Shown: positions 26,230-35,034 of the stretch, in pieces
Numbering within the stretch: the first letter of the stretch is position 1
Layout: every line of letters begins with the position of its first letter
DNA from: Cytophagaceae bacterium
Lineage (GTDB): Bacteria > Bacteroidota > Bacteroidia > Flavobacteriales > Flavobacteriaceae
NCBI GenBank assembly: GCA_002712765.1
Contig: PAUP01000038.1
Span: 1-51,304, forward strand
Direction of reading: 5' to 3'
DNA: 51,304 bases
Translations under genes and position numbers: made by a program
Notes under the pieces: model-generated
The model's input: only the letters and a program-made list of their open reading frames with translations
What the model was told of the DNA's origin: nothing
The model's database searches: none

Positions 26230-26667
26230 TTATTGTTTAAACAGTGCCTTGGTTTTTACCCAGAAGATATCAGAGTCATAAAACTGTAGTCTTGTTTTGA
26301 CAATGCGATCGGAGGTATCACGGGGATGCTTGCTAACAAATCTAGCCTTGCTCCCATCTAGGTCTAAGCTAAAGGTGTCATTTAGATCTTGGGTTTTGTC
26401 GGTTTTCAGGGTTATTAATTTACCCTTAGCTGTCCAAGTGCCTCTGCCGTAAAGATCAACTATTTGAGGGATGCCCTTTTTATTGTCCGAATGCGAATGA
26501 AAGTTAAAACGCCCATTTTCTTCTAGAATGAGCGTATAGACATGATTATGGGTGGCTGGGTCTCCCGTTTCTAATTTGTAGGTTCCAGCTATAGGATAGG
26601 TTTGCCCATAGGATACACCTATATTCACAAATAGGAATAGAAATACGATTCTAATAATCATAAGCAT
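26230..26667 (-). CDS. Small secreted beta-rich protein of unknown function
   Basis: 145 residues with a signal peptide ending near residue 21 (VSYGQ). The mature part looks like a lipocalin or META-like barrel: IAGTYKLETG at the start, YTLILEENGRFNFHS, GRGTWTAKGKLITLKTD and FSLDLDGSKARF. This pattern is common for Bacteroidota lipocalin-like proteins that bind small molecules or respond to stress, but I cannot assign a family. Followed 50 bases downstream by an SDR-like gene. Confidence 0.7.
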   Translation of the reverse strand: MLMIIRIVFLFLFVNIGVSYGQTYPIAGTYKLETGDPATHNHVYTLILEENGRFNFHSHSDNKKGIPQIVDLYGRGTWTAKGKLITLKTDKTQDLNDTFSLDLDGSKARFVSKHPRDTSDRIVKTRLQFYDSDIFWVKTKALFKQ

Positions 26668-26717
26668 TGTTATAAGGTGTTCAAGATAACCCTAAATAGG
26701 TATACATAGAAAGCTTT

Positions 26718-27320
26718 TTAGTCATAGACACGAATGACTTGACCATTATCCAGACCTTTAACGCTTCTTACATAAGCATTTACCACTTTGGTCATTGGGA
26801 TAGGGTTATGACCGGGAAAATAGGTTTTATACTTTTCATAGGCATCTGCCACCATCCCAGACGAGACAACATTAATACGTATTTCTGAGGCCAACTCCAA
26901 AGCAGCAGCTTTTACAAAACTGTGTATCGCCCCATTTACCATAGCTGCACTACTGGTCTTGGCAACCGGATCGTCTGCGAGTATACCCGTTGTTAAGGTG
27001 ATCGATCCTTTGGGGTTGATATAATCCCGTCCTATACGTACTAGGTTGACCTGCCCCATTAATTTGCTTTTAATCCCTATATAATAATCTGCCTCTGTCA
27101 GGGTATCAAAGCTGTCCCATTTGGCTTCACCAGCCACACAGATCACAGCGTCTACCTTCCCAATCTTGTCAAACAACTGCCTTATCGAATCACTGTCTTT
27201 AATGTCTACACAAAGAGTTGGAGTACTTCTACCCGCAACAATCACCTTATCCTCCTGTTCAAAATGGGTTACTAAGCGTTGCCCAATCGTCCCTGTACCA
27301 CCTATAATTACAATTTTCAT
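26718..27320 (-). CDS. SDR-like Rossmann protein lacking the usual catalytic Tyr
   Basis: 200 residues. The N-terminal GGTGTIGQRL dinucleotide loop and the ICVAGEA segment fit short-chain dehydrogenases. At the position of YxxxK the sequence is AAMVNGAIHSFVKAAAL, so the Tyr is absent although a Lys remains; a Ser precedes it (TSSAAM). It may bind NAD(P) without classical dehydrogenase chemistry, as other short SDRs of this type do. A palindrome variant lies 22 bases upstream of the start. Confidence 0.82.
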   Translation of the reverse strand: MKIVIIGGTGTIGQRLVTHFEQEDKVIVAGRSTPTLCVDIKDSDSIRQLFDKIGKVDAVICVAGEAKWDSFDTLTEADYYIGIKSKLMGQVNLVRIGRDYINPKGSITLTTGILADDPVAKTSSAAMVNGAIHSFVKAAALELASEIRINVVSSGMVADAYEKYKTYFPGHNPIPMTKVVNAYVRSVKGLDNGQVIRVYD

Positions 27321-27341
27321 TTCTATGTTATTTTTATTTAT

Positions 27342-27355
27342 GCTTTCGCGAAAAC
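27342..27355. repeat. Iterated palindrome variant GCTTTCGCGAAAAC
   Basis: One base differs from the 14-bp palindrome at the right end. It lies 22 bases upstream of the SDR-like gene start. Confidence 0.7.
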
Positions 27356-27396
27356 AGCCTCACATGCCCCTAAAGATCAACGAGCAGCTTGAACCA

Positions 27397-27921
27397 CTAG
27401 CACGTTTTACGAACACCCTCTAATAAATCTTCATGAAGGTCGAGGCCTTCTTCTGTTTTATGCAATACAGATATGTCTCCTGTAGACTCTAAAACTACGG
27501 CCTCTACCTGATCAAAATCAAGTACATTGGCCTCTCTTAATTTGGCGATTAACTGGGACTTTTCGATACGTGCATACTTTAAATTCTTATATAGTATGTT
27601 TTGCTTTTCCATTAAAAGCAAGGGCTTGTTAGAAATCAAAGTATTGAGCAAGGAAGATTTTCGTTGCAAATACGAAAATACAAAAGTAAGCACTAATAAA
27701 CTCCCGATAGCTATGGCGCCGTGCGCAATAGTTGTACTTGAAGTTAATGTTGAAGAAATTATACTACCTATGGCCACGGTAAAAGCAAAATCATAGGCCG
27801 TAAATTTGGCAAAAGAGCGCAACCCTATAAGTCGGGTTAATACAATTATAACGACAAAAATGAGTAGACTCCCGAGCATGGTTTCCCATAAGGGATCTTT
27901 AAAATTATAAATCCATTCCAT
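27397..27921 (-). CDS. DUF421/YetF-family membrane protein
   Basis: 174 residues with three N-terminal transmembrane helices (up to about residue 85) and a cytoplasmic part (NKPLLLMEKQNILYKNLKYA, DQVEAVVLESTGDISVL). This is the DUF421 layout, of which YetF is an example. The second half is shorter than in the longest members. Roles proposed for the family are in membrane stress and sporulation in other phyla; none is established here. Its end is 76 bases from the SDR gene start on the same strand. Confidence 0.88.
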   Translation of the reverse strand: MEWIYNFKDPLWETMLGSLLIFVVIIVLTRLIGLRSFAKFTAYDFAFTVAIGSIISSTLTSSTTIAHGAIAIGSLLVLTFVFSYLQRKSSLLNTLISNKPLLLMEKQNILYKNLKYARIEKSQLIAKLREANVLDFDQVEAVVLESTGDISVLHKTEEGLDLHEDLLEGVRKTC

Positions 27922-28056
27922 ACGCTTGATTTTTAAAAATTTATATGAACACCATGGCTTGTCAAAATACTATTGTAAGTAGCTTAAGGCAAACTACCCA
28001 ATGGCTATCAGGTTATTTGTAGGGCTACAGCATTAGACCTCTTTAATAGGGTCCAA

Positions 28057-29589
28057 TTAATATTTTTCAGGATGTTTGATAATATTGTTAGCCCTTTCTT
28101 TTAAGGCATTGAGTTTGTCTTTATCCATTTTGTGCAATAGGCTCATCATCATATTCATGCGTTGATTATCTTCAAAAAAGGTTTGTTTTTCGTCCAGAAA
28201 ATTCCAGTAAAGTGCATTAAACGGACAAGCGTCGTCTTCGGTTTTTTTAGATACTTTGTAGTGACAGCCTTTGCAGTAATTACTCATTTTATTGATATAA
28301 CTACCACTTGACACATAAGGTTTGGTAGCCACAATCCCACCATCAGCAAATTGGCTCATCCCTCGGGTATTGGTAATCTCTACCCACTCAATGGCATCGA
28401 TATACACCCCGAGATACCACTCACAAACCTGATCGGGATGTGTCATGGTTAAAAGCGCATAATTTCCCGTAATCATCAGTCGCTGAATATGATGGGCATA
28501 GGCGCTATCAAGACTTTGCTTAATCGCATGATGCATACAATTCATTTTAGTCTTGGCTGTCCAATAAAATTCAGGCAAATCATTTTGATTGTCCAAACGA
28601 TTGGCGCGTCTATAACTAGGCATTTCTTTCCAATAAATACCGCGCATATACTCTCTCCATCCTATAATTTGACGCACAAACCCCTCGACCTGCGAAATAT
28701 CTATTTCGTCCTCATGCGCTCGCCAATATTCGATCACGGTATTGACCACCTCCTTGGGGTGAAGCATTTTACTATTTAAGGCAAACGACAACCTGCTGTG
28801 AAATAAATAATGTTGGTCTGTATGCATGGCATCCTGAAAATCTCCAAAATGCACCAAGAGGTGTTCACAAAAATAATTGAGCACCGATAGACTATCTTGT
28901 CGAGAGGTGGGCCAATTAAAATTGTCTGGCTCGATACTTCCCATAGTTACAACACCATGATCTTGAATAAGCGTTACAAGCTTAGAGACATCCTTTCTAA
29001 AACCCCGTTCATGCGGAATGTCTATCTCTTCTTTCCATTTTTTACGATTGCTTTTATCAAAGTTCCACTGGCCACCTTCGGGATGATCATCATTAATGAT
29101 CATGATATCGTATTTCTTGCGCATATGACGATAGAAATACTCCATGGTATACTGCTTTTTACCTTCATAAAAACTTGCTAGATCTGTTCTTGACGTTAGA
29201 AAGTGCTCTGTGTCATAGGTTTTTGAGCTAATCTTTAAATTGGCACAGAAACTAGTGAGTTGTTCATCCAGTCTATACTCGTCTGGCAATTGATATTCAA
29301 AGTGATCAATCTCATGCGTATCAAAGAGCTGCTGGAGATTTTTGGTAAGATCTTGCTGGTTCTTTTTATCATCAAGAGTATAATAAACTACCCGTTTACC
29401 ACGCTCTTCCAGCCACTGCTTAAAGTTGCGCATACTTTGAAAAAAAGCAACTACTTTCTGTATGTGATGTTTGGTATAATCGGTCTCTTGGCGCATTTCT
29501 GCCATAAAGTAGATCACATTTTCATTTGAAGAAGTGTACCACGAATGTTTGAAATTTAATTGATCTCCAAGTATGAGTCGTAATGTCAT
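28057..29589 (-). CDS. FeS-type cryptochrome/photolyase (PhrB-like)
   Basis: 510 residues, the length of the bacterial FeS photolyase group (Agrobacterium PhrB, Rhodobacter CryB). It opens with TLRLILGDQLN, characteristic of this group, and towards the C-terminus has C in HPDQVCEWYLGV, then CKGC and DACPFN; these four cysteines are the expected [4Fe-4S] ligands. It repairs (6-4) photoproducts, or may sense light, with FAD. It stands alone, upstream of DUF421 and with DUF3140 behind it. Confidence 0.92.
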   Translation of the reverse strand: MTLRLILGDQLNFKHSWYTSSNENVIYFMAEMRQETDYTKHHIQKVVAFFQSMRNFKQWLEERGKRVVYYTLDDKKNQQDLTKNLQQLFDTHEIDHFEYQLPDEYRLDEQLTSFCANLKISSKTYDTEHFLTSRTDLASFYEGKKQYTMEYFYRHMRKKYDIMIINDDHPEGGQWNFDKSNRKKWKEEIDIPHERGFRKDVSKLVTLIQDHGVVTMGSIEPDNFNWPTSRQDSLSVLNYFCEHLLVHFGDFQDAMHTDQHYLFHSRLSFALNSKMLHPKEVVNTVIEYWRAHEDEIDISQVEGFVRQIIGWREYMRGIYWKEMPSYRRANRLDNQNDLPEFYWTAKTKMNCMHHAIKQSLDSAYAHHIQRLMITGNYALLTMTHPDQVCEWYLGVYIDAIEWVEITNTRGMSQFADGGIVATKPYVSSGSYINKMSNYCKGCHYKVSKKTEDDACPFNALYWNFLDEKQTFFEDNQRMNMMMSLLHKMDKDKLNALKERANNIIKHPEKY

Positions 29590-29750
29590 AGTTTAGTAAT
29601 TATCGCTGCCCTGTACCTTAGCACAAATGGCTAAAGATTGTGGGAAAATATATGCCTGTTTTACCCTCTAAAGATAAGCATCATTTTAAGCCTAAGCTTC
29701 CTGAATAAGAGCAATATTTTTGAGCTTATTTAATTAAAGTCTCAGTGTCT

Positions 29751-29783
29751 AGACATGTTTTAAGCGCTGAAACAGACATGTCT
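29751..29783. repeat. Inverted repeat AGACATGT / ACATGTCT
   Basis: Eight-bp arms 17 bases apart, between the photolyase gene and the DUF3140 gene. Inner GTTT/AAAC can lengthen the stem. Its place just after the DUF3140 stop suggests a hairpin or terminator, but no T-run follows. Confidence 0.35.
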
Positions 29784-29844
29784 TGCCATACTTGAAATGC
29801 ATTCCAAAAGATCTTTTTTAGAAGAATCGCTCATAGTTTTTACT

Positions 29845-30186
29845 TTAACAATCCATTGCTTTACAAGGGTCGTGACCCCAATTTTTTAGACTATAGCGCC
29901 AGTCCGAATCTTTAATATCTCCATCTGGTTTTTGGGCCTTGTGTCTTTTGATATACCCAATGACCTTACGCATATGGTCTAACTGATCTTCACTGAGGTC
30001 ATCCTTCTTGGTCTTTTTAATCGAGATGATTTGCTTGCCACTTTTATGACCAATGGCCTCCCCATCACCACTATCCTGACCTACCGATTTTGAGGCATCG
30101 GTCTTTAACCAATTTTCTAATTCGCTGGGTGTCATATTAACTAGATCATAAAATTCTGAATAGGTAGTATCCTTTGATTTTGACAT
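29845..30186 (-). CDS. DUF3140 family protein
   Basis: 113 residues, highly charged, with VNMTPSELENWLKTDAS, a GHKSGKQIISI segment and YIKRHKAQKP followed by DWRYSLKNWGHDP, the DUF3140 pattern. It is thought to be DNA-binding or stress-linked in some bacteria, but this is not shown. It is small, soluble and has no signal peptide. It ends in CKAMDC; the cysteines might bind metal. Lies between the DinB and photolyase genes. Confidence 0.8.
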   Translation of the reverse strand: MSKSKDTTYSEFYDLVNMTPSELENWLKTDASKSVGQDSGDGEAIGHKSGKQIISIKKTKKDDLSEDQLDHMRKVIGYIKRHKAQKPDGDIKDSDWRYSLKNWGHDPCKAMDC

Positions 30187-30283
30187 TTTAGTTGAAAAGT
30201 ACAGAATCTCTCCTTAGGCAGTTAGCACTAACGCTTTGGTTATTACTCCATAAACGCTAGTCGTAAATCACGCAAAGCTCGGG

Positions 30284-30829
30284 CTACTGATACAAAACAT
30301 ATCGAGGAGGCGTTACATTATTAAGGCGAAGGTATACCAGCATTTGAGCGCGATGATGTGTGATATGATCTGACAGTAAAAGTAGTATCTGTCTTTTGTT
30401 ACGATCCAACCCAAGATAATCCAACCGTGTATCAAAATCGTTTACATCAAAATTTTTTAAAAAACGGATAGTATGATTGAAAGTCTCATTTACGGTTGCC
30501 ATCATTTGCTCTTTAGACTTTTGAGCAACCTGTAATTCAAAATCGGTATTCCAATCTCTAGCCGGGCGGCCACCCAGTAGTGATTGACAGTGCCAATCCA
30601 TAGCCCATGCAATATGCATCAAATGCGCAGCAAAACTCATAGATTCTGGTGTAGGCTTGTAACTGTAACTGTGTTCTGGCATTCTCTCGGCCACCAATAA
30701 AATATAATTGCGCGAGTTTTCTAAACGCTCCAAATAATCTGTAATAAGCCTTGTATCCTGATCTTGAGCCAGGACATAAGGGCTCAAGAATACAAAACAT
30801 GCGATAATGAATAGCTGTCGACATATCAT
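30284..30829 (-). CDS. Exported DinB-family protein
   Basis: 181 residues with a signal peptide ending near residue 21 (YVLAQ). The four-helix DinB/YfiT fold follows: PEHSYSYKPTPESMSF, an AAHLMHIAWAMDWH helix with the first metal His, and DHITHHRAQMLVYLRL with the other His pair. Three His ligands are visible. DinB proteins bind metal and often carry thiol-transferase-like activity; an exported form is less usual. Function unknown. Confidence 0.8.
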   Translation of the reverse strand: MICRQLFIIACFVFLSPYVLAQDQDTRLITDYLERLENSRNYILLVAERMPEHSYSYKPTPESMSFAAHLMHIAWAMDWHCQSLLGGRPARDWNTDFELQVAQKSKEQMMATVNETFNHTIRFLKNFDVNDFDTRLDYLGLDRNKRQILLLLSDHITHHRAQMLVYLRLNNVTPPRYVLYQ

Positions 30830-30943
30830 GCTGTTGCGTTTTAAAGTTTTAAAAGATATAAGATAGCTTCTTAAAAATCCTTGACAATATACACCTATGA
30901 TATTAAAACATTGTAAATGAATTCATTGAACTTACTCTATAAA

Positions 30944-30951
30944 TAATTTTG
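30944..30951 (+). promoter_or_regulatory. -7 box (TAATTTTG) for the DUF2306 gene
   Basis: TAATTTTG matches TAnnTTTG 13 bases before the ATG, with a TTG 15 bases upstream (shorter than the usual spacing of about 19). Implies an almost leaderless transcript. Confidence 0.4.
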
Positions 30952-30963
30952 TAGCTTGTTCCT

Positions 30964-31602
30964 ATGAAGTTTTCAAAAAAAAGCCATCAGATTTGGTTAA
31001 TCACCATGGCGGTTCTGGCTATAGTAACAGGTATGTATCCAGCAGTCTTTGCCTTTGTTCCAGAAGCTCGAGGTCTTTTTTCAAATAAAGCTGAAGCGTT
31101 GATCACGAGTTCTTGGTATGTCCCCACATTTATGGTACATATAGGATTTGGGGCTATAGCGATATTGGCTGGAAGCACACAATTCTTCAAACGGTTGCGA
31201 CAGCGTCGCTTACAACTGCATCGAACGTTGGGAAAAATATACATCTTAGCAGTAATTCCCAGTGGTCTTACGGGACTTATCGTAGGATTCTATGCCACTG
31301 GCACTTGGTATTCTAAAGCGGGTTTTATTTGCTTGGCATTGGGATGGCTCATCACCACAATTATAGCATACAGTAGCATAAAAAATGGCAATATCCTTGC
31401 ACATCAAAAATGGATGATGCGTAGTTATGCATTCTGTTTTGCTTTTGTCACCTTTAGAATATATTTAGGTCTTGGGGCAGCCTTAGGACTGCCTTTTAAC
31501 GCCTATTACTCCTATTTGTCTTTTTTGTGTTGGGTTCCCAATATTGTATTTATAGAATGGCGTATACAACGCTTAAGAGCTGGATTAGTGCCCATTACAT
31601 AA
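30964..31602 (+). CDS. DUF2306 membrane protein
   Basis: 212 residues with about six hydrophobic helices. The family hallmarks are present: FMVHIGFGAIAILAGSTQFF, RRLQLHRTLGKIYI with its conserved His, and LAHQKWMMRSYAFCFAFVTFR. The positively charged loop and His residues might hold heme or another cofactor, but the function is not known. It faces away from the minus-strand DinB gene and converges with the RibD-like gene. Confidence 0.88.
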   Translation: MKFSKKSHQIWLITMAVLAIVTGMYPAVFAFVPEARGLFSNKAEALITSSWYVPTFMVHIGFGAIAILAGSTQFFKRLRQRRLQLHRTLGKIYILAVIPSGLTGLIVGFYATGTWYSKAGFICLALGWLITTIIAYSSIKNGNILAHQKWMMRSYAFCFAFVTFRIYLGLGAALGLPFNAYYSYLSFLCWVPNIVFIEWRIQRLRAGLVPIT

Positions 31603-31645
31603 AATCAACGCTCATTATATAGTAAGACCAAGGGGCTACTAAGAT

Positions 31646-32194
31646 CTAACTTGAGGCCTTGGCATACAGTAAGGTATAGGTGAGTATTTCTAAGCCCTTA
31701 TCGTATGAGGCTCTTTCTTCTAACTGAGATATTACAGCCGTTTGGCTATTTCCAAACAGGGGTATACCAGAACCTAAAATGATGGGGTTTAATTTTATTT
31801 TGACCCTATCAATGAGTTGATGGTCGAGAAGCCAACCTGCCAATTGCCCACCACCACATAAATATATATCGGTAGTAGCCTCTTGTTTTAGTGACAAAAT
31901 GCGATCTATAGATAAAGGCACTATTGTTATTTGAGAAGAACAAGGATTGAGTTCTAGCGTCTCAGAAAAGATATAATGTTTCATATGAGGATAGGCTGGT
32001 TGCCCTGGTTTAAGACCAAAGCGATAGCCAAATTCGTAGGTTTTACGACCCATTATTACGGTTTGAAACTCCTTTAAATCTTTCAGGTATTGCGCAATAC
32101 CATCTTCACTTTCTACAAATTTGCTCACATCATCTTCTGGCCCAGCGATATAACCATCTAAGGAGGAGGCGACATAATAAATTATTTTTTTCAT
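31646..32194 (-). CDS. Dihydrofolate reductase/RibD-C family protein
   Basis: 182 residues with the RibD C-terminal fold: YYVASSLDGYIAGPEDD at the start, VIMGRKTYEFGYRFGLKP, and DIYLCGGGQLAGWLLDHQLI. The GGG loop binds NADPH. Members of this YwjB/YyaP-like group are probably NADPH-dependent reductases; the substrate is unknown. It stands alone, 73 bp upstream of the VOC gene's 3' end, with both on the minus strand. Confidence 0.88.
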   Translation of the reverse strand: MKKIIYYVASSLDGYIAGPEDDVSKFVESEDGIAQYLKDLKEFQTVIMGRKTYEFGYRFGLKPGQPAYPHMKHYIFSETLELNPCSSQITIVPLSIDRILSLKQEATTDIYLCGGGQLAGWLLDHQLIDRVKIKLNPIILGSGIPLFGNSQTAVISQLEERASYDKGLEILTYTLLYAKASS

Positions 32195-32267
32195 CCCTTC
32201 TACAGCGTTATAAGATTATACGGTTTACTTCAGCATAAACCCCTTTTCAAGGATATTCGCAAAGGGG

Positions 32268-32624
32268 CTATTGTGACTGCCCAAAGGTCAATAAATTGGT
32301 ATCTGGATCGAGTATTGAGAATTCGCGCTGTCCCCAAGGCTTTGTTTCCAATTTGCCATTGGGATGAATTTGCACCTTATTCTCTAAAAAAGCCTGATAT
32401 ACCGCATCTATAGTATTAGTACGAATATATACCTGCCCATAATTTTCTTTGGGGTTAAGCCCAGCAAACTCAAAAAAGTGAATTTGAATCTCATCTTTTT
32501 GAACCATGAGATATCCGTCATAATCTGTATCACCCACAGTTTTAAAGCCCAAACCATCTATATAAAAAGCCTTGGTCTTGTTTTTATCTCTCATAGGCAA
32601 TTTAGGGTGGATGGCTGTTAGCAT
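32268..32624 (-). CDS. VOC/glyoxalase-bleomycin resistance family protein
   Basis: 118 residues with the two beta-alpha-beta-beta-beta units of the VOC superfamily: LPMRDKNKTKAFYIDGLGF at the start, QIHFFEF in the middle and GQREFSILDPDTNLLTFGQ at the end. The usual metal-ligand spots are occupied by H and E residues (IHFFEF, REFS). It may be a bleomycin-binding or dioxygenase-like protein; the substrate is unknown. Confidence 0.85.
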   Translation of the reverse strand: MLTAIHPKLPMRDKNKTKAFYIDGLGFKTVGDTDYDGYLMVQKDEIQIHFFEFAGLNPKENYGQVYIRTNTIDAVYQAFLENKVQIHPNGKLETKPWGQREFSILDPDTNLLTFGQSQ

Positions 32625-32939
32625 TGCATTACGATTTTTTAGGTATAGACAGGGTACGGCAAAAAATACCTTTTTAGTATTGACCTCTATTTAACGTTCA
32701 AAAGGTAGTCTATTAAGGGGTTAGCTGCAAAGTCAATCGCAATAATTTGCTCGATCTTAGTAATGCAAGAATTATAAAAGATAAAAATGCAGCAATGGTC
32801 TTGTGTACTTTTCGTTTTTGGGAAAGTTAGTCTAAGCAGTTGTCGGGACAAACTAGAACTCTTAATATAGCTCCTTTTTTTTAATAGAATAGTACCCCTT
32901 GTCCAGTCGTATACGTCATTTTTTCTACAGTCCTCCTAC
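32625..32939. other. 315-bp stretch with no gene found
   Basis: AT-rich sequence between the VOC gene and the 59-residue frame. No RNA, promoter or long open frame recognised. Confidence 0.5.
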
Positions 32940-33119
32940 CTATCGTTTGCCGCTAGGATAAAACTGGTATATGGCGCTTTCTGCCATATCGTTGTTTTGG
33001 GCTACGTTTTTTCTGTAAAAATGGGAATTTGCCACCATCCAAAACATAGAAGTAAGGCGATAGCCATTACGTATGATTTGTTCTTTTACTGATTTTCGCT
33101 TTAAGCGAAATGGCACCAC
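32940..33119 (-). CDS. Possible 59-residue protein or relic beginning in the spaced palindrome
   Basis: A frame from GTG at 33119 to TAG at 32940-32942, directly after an in-frame TAG. The C-terminal part (SMFWMVANSHFYRKNVAQ, then NDMAESAIYQFYPSGKR) has normal amino-acid composition and looks once-coding; the N-terminal part is the palindrome at 33094-33110, read as F-R-L-K-R-K. It may be the 3' end of a decayed gene. I do not recognise it. Confidence 0.3.
   Translation of the reverse strand: MVPFRLKRKSVKEQIIRNGYRLTSMFWMVANSHFYRKNVAQNNDMAESAIYQFYPSGKR
33094..33110. repeat. Spaced palindrome TTTCGCTT-T-AAGCGAAA, second copy
   Basis: Same arms as 4004-4020 with the centre base changed to its complement, that is, the same element in the opposite orientation. 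It lies within the possible 59-residue frame. Confidence 0.8.
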
Positions 33120-33199
33120 CTAATAAGGTCTATTGTATCAGGAGAATTAATAATAACTGACAGCCACTATAGATCTAAGCCCGAACTCACTTAGAAGTT

Positions 33200-33601
33200 T
33201 TAAGAAGACGTAGCTCGCATTAAATGGACAAATACATAGGCAAAAAAGAGACAGAATATCAAATCATTGAGTCCGTAAATGCCATAAAAAATACCCGCAA
33301 GGACATCTTCCCTATACACCTGAGCCACACTATTTGAAGACTGCCAAGAGATCCAGTGATACCCATATATAAATTTTTCGATAGCAAAGACACCCACAAG
33401 CCAAGCTACAGAAGCAAATTTGCGCGCTACAGAAATGTAGGCAAGCCCCCACATAAGTATCATTAATAACCCAAAATTAGACATGACCTCAGGGTCGTAT
33501 TTGGCAAGGACAGGGTTGTTAAAAAACTTAGAAAAAAGCAATACAGACATATTCATTATGCCAGCGAGTAGAAATCCGTTTTTGATGATATTGGTTCTCA
33601 T
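33200..33601 (-). CDS. Small integral membrane protein of unknown function
   Basis: 133 residues with four hydrophobic segments: NGFLLAGIMNMSVLLFSKF, FGLLMILMWGLAYISVA, ASVAWLVGVFAIEKFIYGYH and IFYGIYGLNDLIFCLFFAYV. The aromatic-rich YGYHWISWQSS stretch joins the third and fourth. No family recognised; the pattern is common in Bacteroidota. It is alone, with 180-200 bp gaps on both sides. Confidence 0.7.
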   Translation of the reverse strand: MRTNIIKNGFLLAGIMNMSVLLFSKFFNNPVLAKYDPEVMSNFGLLMILMWGLAYISVARKFASVAWLVGVFAIEKFIYGYHWISWQSSNSVAQVYREDVLAGIFYGIYGLNDLIFCLFFAYVFVHLMRATSS

Positions 33602-33798
33602 GTGGTAATCCTAAATTTTGTGCACAGGATAACTCATTTTCTTCCTTATAAGATAAACTATCTTCTTGAAATAGCGCAAAATGCCACTTGTTTTTATTCC
33701 AATTTTGTATTGATTATTGAAATGACACCTAATATAGCAAGGCCGGTCGCAATTGTATGAAGTTGAGATTATTACATCATAAAAAAGCGTATAACTTT

Positions 33799-34713
33799 TT
33801 AGAAAATAGACAATTCGGAGCGGGTTGTAAATTCTTCCAAAAACTTCATTCCTTTATACGAATTTCCTTTCTTATTTAAAGTGGGGCTCCAAACCGCAAT
33901 AGCATATTGATCGGGATGCACGGCAATTATACCACCTCCTACACCGCTCTTACCTGGAAGGCCCACCTTAAAAGCAAACTCACCAGACTCGTCATAAAAA
34001 CCACATGTTTGCATTAGGGCATTGATTCGTTTTGACTGGGCCTCACTTAAAATAGTGCGGTTGTTTTTAACTACGATACCATTATTGGCCAGAAACAAAA
34101 ATGTTTCAGAAAGGTCTTTACAGTTCATTTCTAAGGAGCAAAGTGCATAGTAGAAATCAAGTACCGCCTCGGGTTCATTTTTTATTTGCCCAAAGGACTT
34201 AATAAAATTACAAAGCGCCACATTTCTGTAACCTACTGCTTTTTCTGATTGTGCGATTCTTTCTGAGTAATCGATAGACGTATTATCTGACATACTTTGA
34301 ACAAAACGAATAAAATCATCTTTAGGATGCTCGAGATGACTCAATAAGATATCGGCAACTACCAAAGCACCCGCATTTAGAAAAGGATTTCTAGGAATAC
34401 CTCTATCTGCTTCGAGCTGTACGAGTGAATTAAATGGCGTTCCTGAGGGCTCTACTCCTACGCGTTTCCACATGTCGTCTCCAACAATGCGATAGGCAAA
34501 AATTAAGGAGAGTACCTTGGCAATACTCTGTATAGAAAAAGGCGTATTGTAATCACCCATCCCAAAATGCTTCTGATCAACAGTTGATATATGCACCCCA
34601 AATTGCTTGGGATCTACTTTGGCCAATTCAGGAATGTAAGCAGCCAATGCCCCACGCTGTTCTATAGTGTCAATTTTTTTAAAAACCTCTTTTAGTACGC
34701 CTTCTAATTGCAT
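33799..34713 (-). CDS. glsA: Glutaminase
   Basis: 304 residues, a normal length. The glutaminase fold, related to class A beta-lactamases, is seen from PFSIQSIAKVLSL (Ser-x-x-Lys, the nucleophile pair), RNPFLNAGALVVADIL, and PGKSGVGGGIIAVHP near the end. It hydrolyses glutamine to glutamate and ammonia in the cytoplasm. Lone gene on the minus strand, with a long gap on the upstream side that holds an iterated palindrome. Confidence 0.95.
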   Translation of the reverse strand: MQLEGVLKEVFKKIDTIEQRGALAAYIPELAKVDPKQFGVHISTVDQKHFGMGDYNTPFSIQSIAKVLSLIFAYRIVGDDMWKRVGVEPSGTPFNSLVQLEADRGIPRNPFLNAGALVVADILLSHLEHPKDDFIRFVQSMSDNTSIDYSERIAQSEKAVGYRNVALCNFIKSFGQIKNEPEAVLDFYYALCSLEMNCKDLSETFLFLANNGIVVKNNRTILSEAQSKRINALMQTCGFYDESGEFAFKVGLPGKSGVGGGIIAVHPDQYAIAVWSPTLNKKGNSYKGMKFLEEFTTRSELSIF

Positions 34714-35034
34714 CTGTTTATCTATTATAGTATACCCAACGATATGTTCTTACAGAACAATACTTGGCTCAACAAATATTCGTCAATATCAAGTAATAAC
34801 CTAATAAAATAGTTTAGTTTATAACAACCCATACACAACGACAACCAGAATTTTGAGCATATATCAGGATACTTGTATATGATGTGGAGAGGGTACGCTT
34901 TCGCGAAAGCCAAAAGCATAGCATCATTACACAAGCTTGAAAGATCGTTCTGCTTCCCATACTATTATACTTGGGCCAAGACTAATACGGCAATGCCGAG
35001 ACGCATATGCTACCCTAAAGGACTGAAAACATTG
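34714..35034. other. 321-bp gap with one iterated palindrome
   Basis: Between the glutaminase start and the amidohydrolase end. It holds the palindrome at 34897-34910; two short overlapping open frames that use the palindrome as A-F-A-K-A on opposite strands have no support. No promoter seen. Confidence 0.5.
34897..34910. repeat. Iterated palindrome GCTTTCGCGAAAGC, copy 7 (intergenic)
   Basis: Exact copy 184 bases upstream of the glutaminase start and 125 bases beyond the amidohydrolase stop. Confidence 0.9.
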
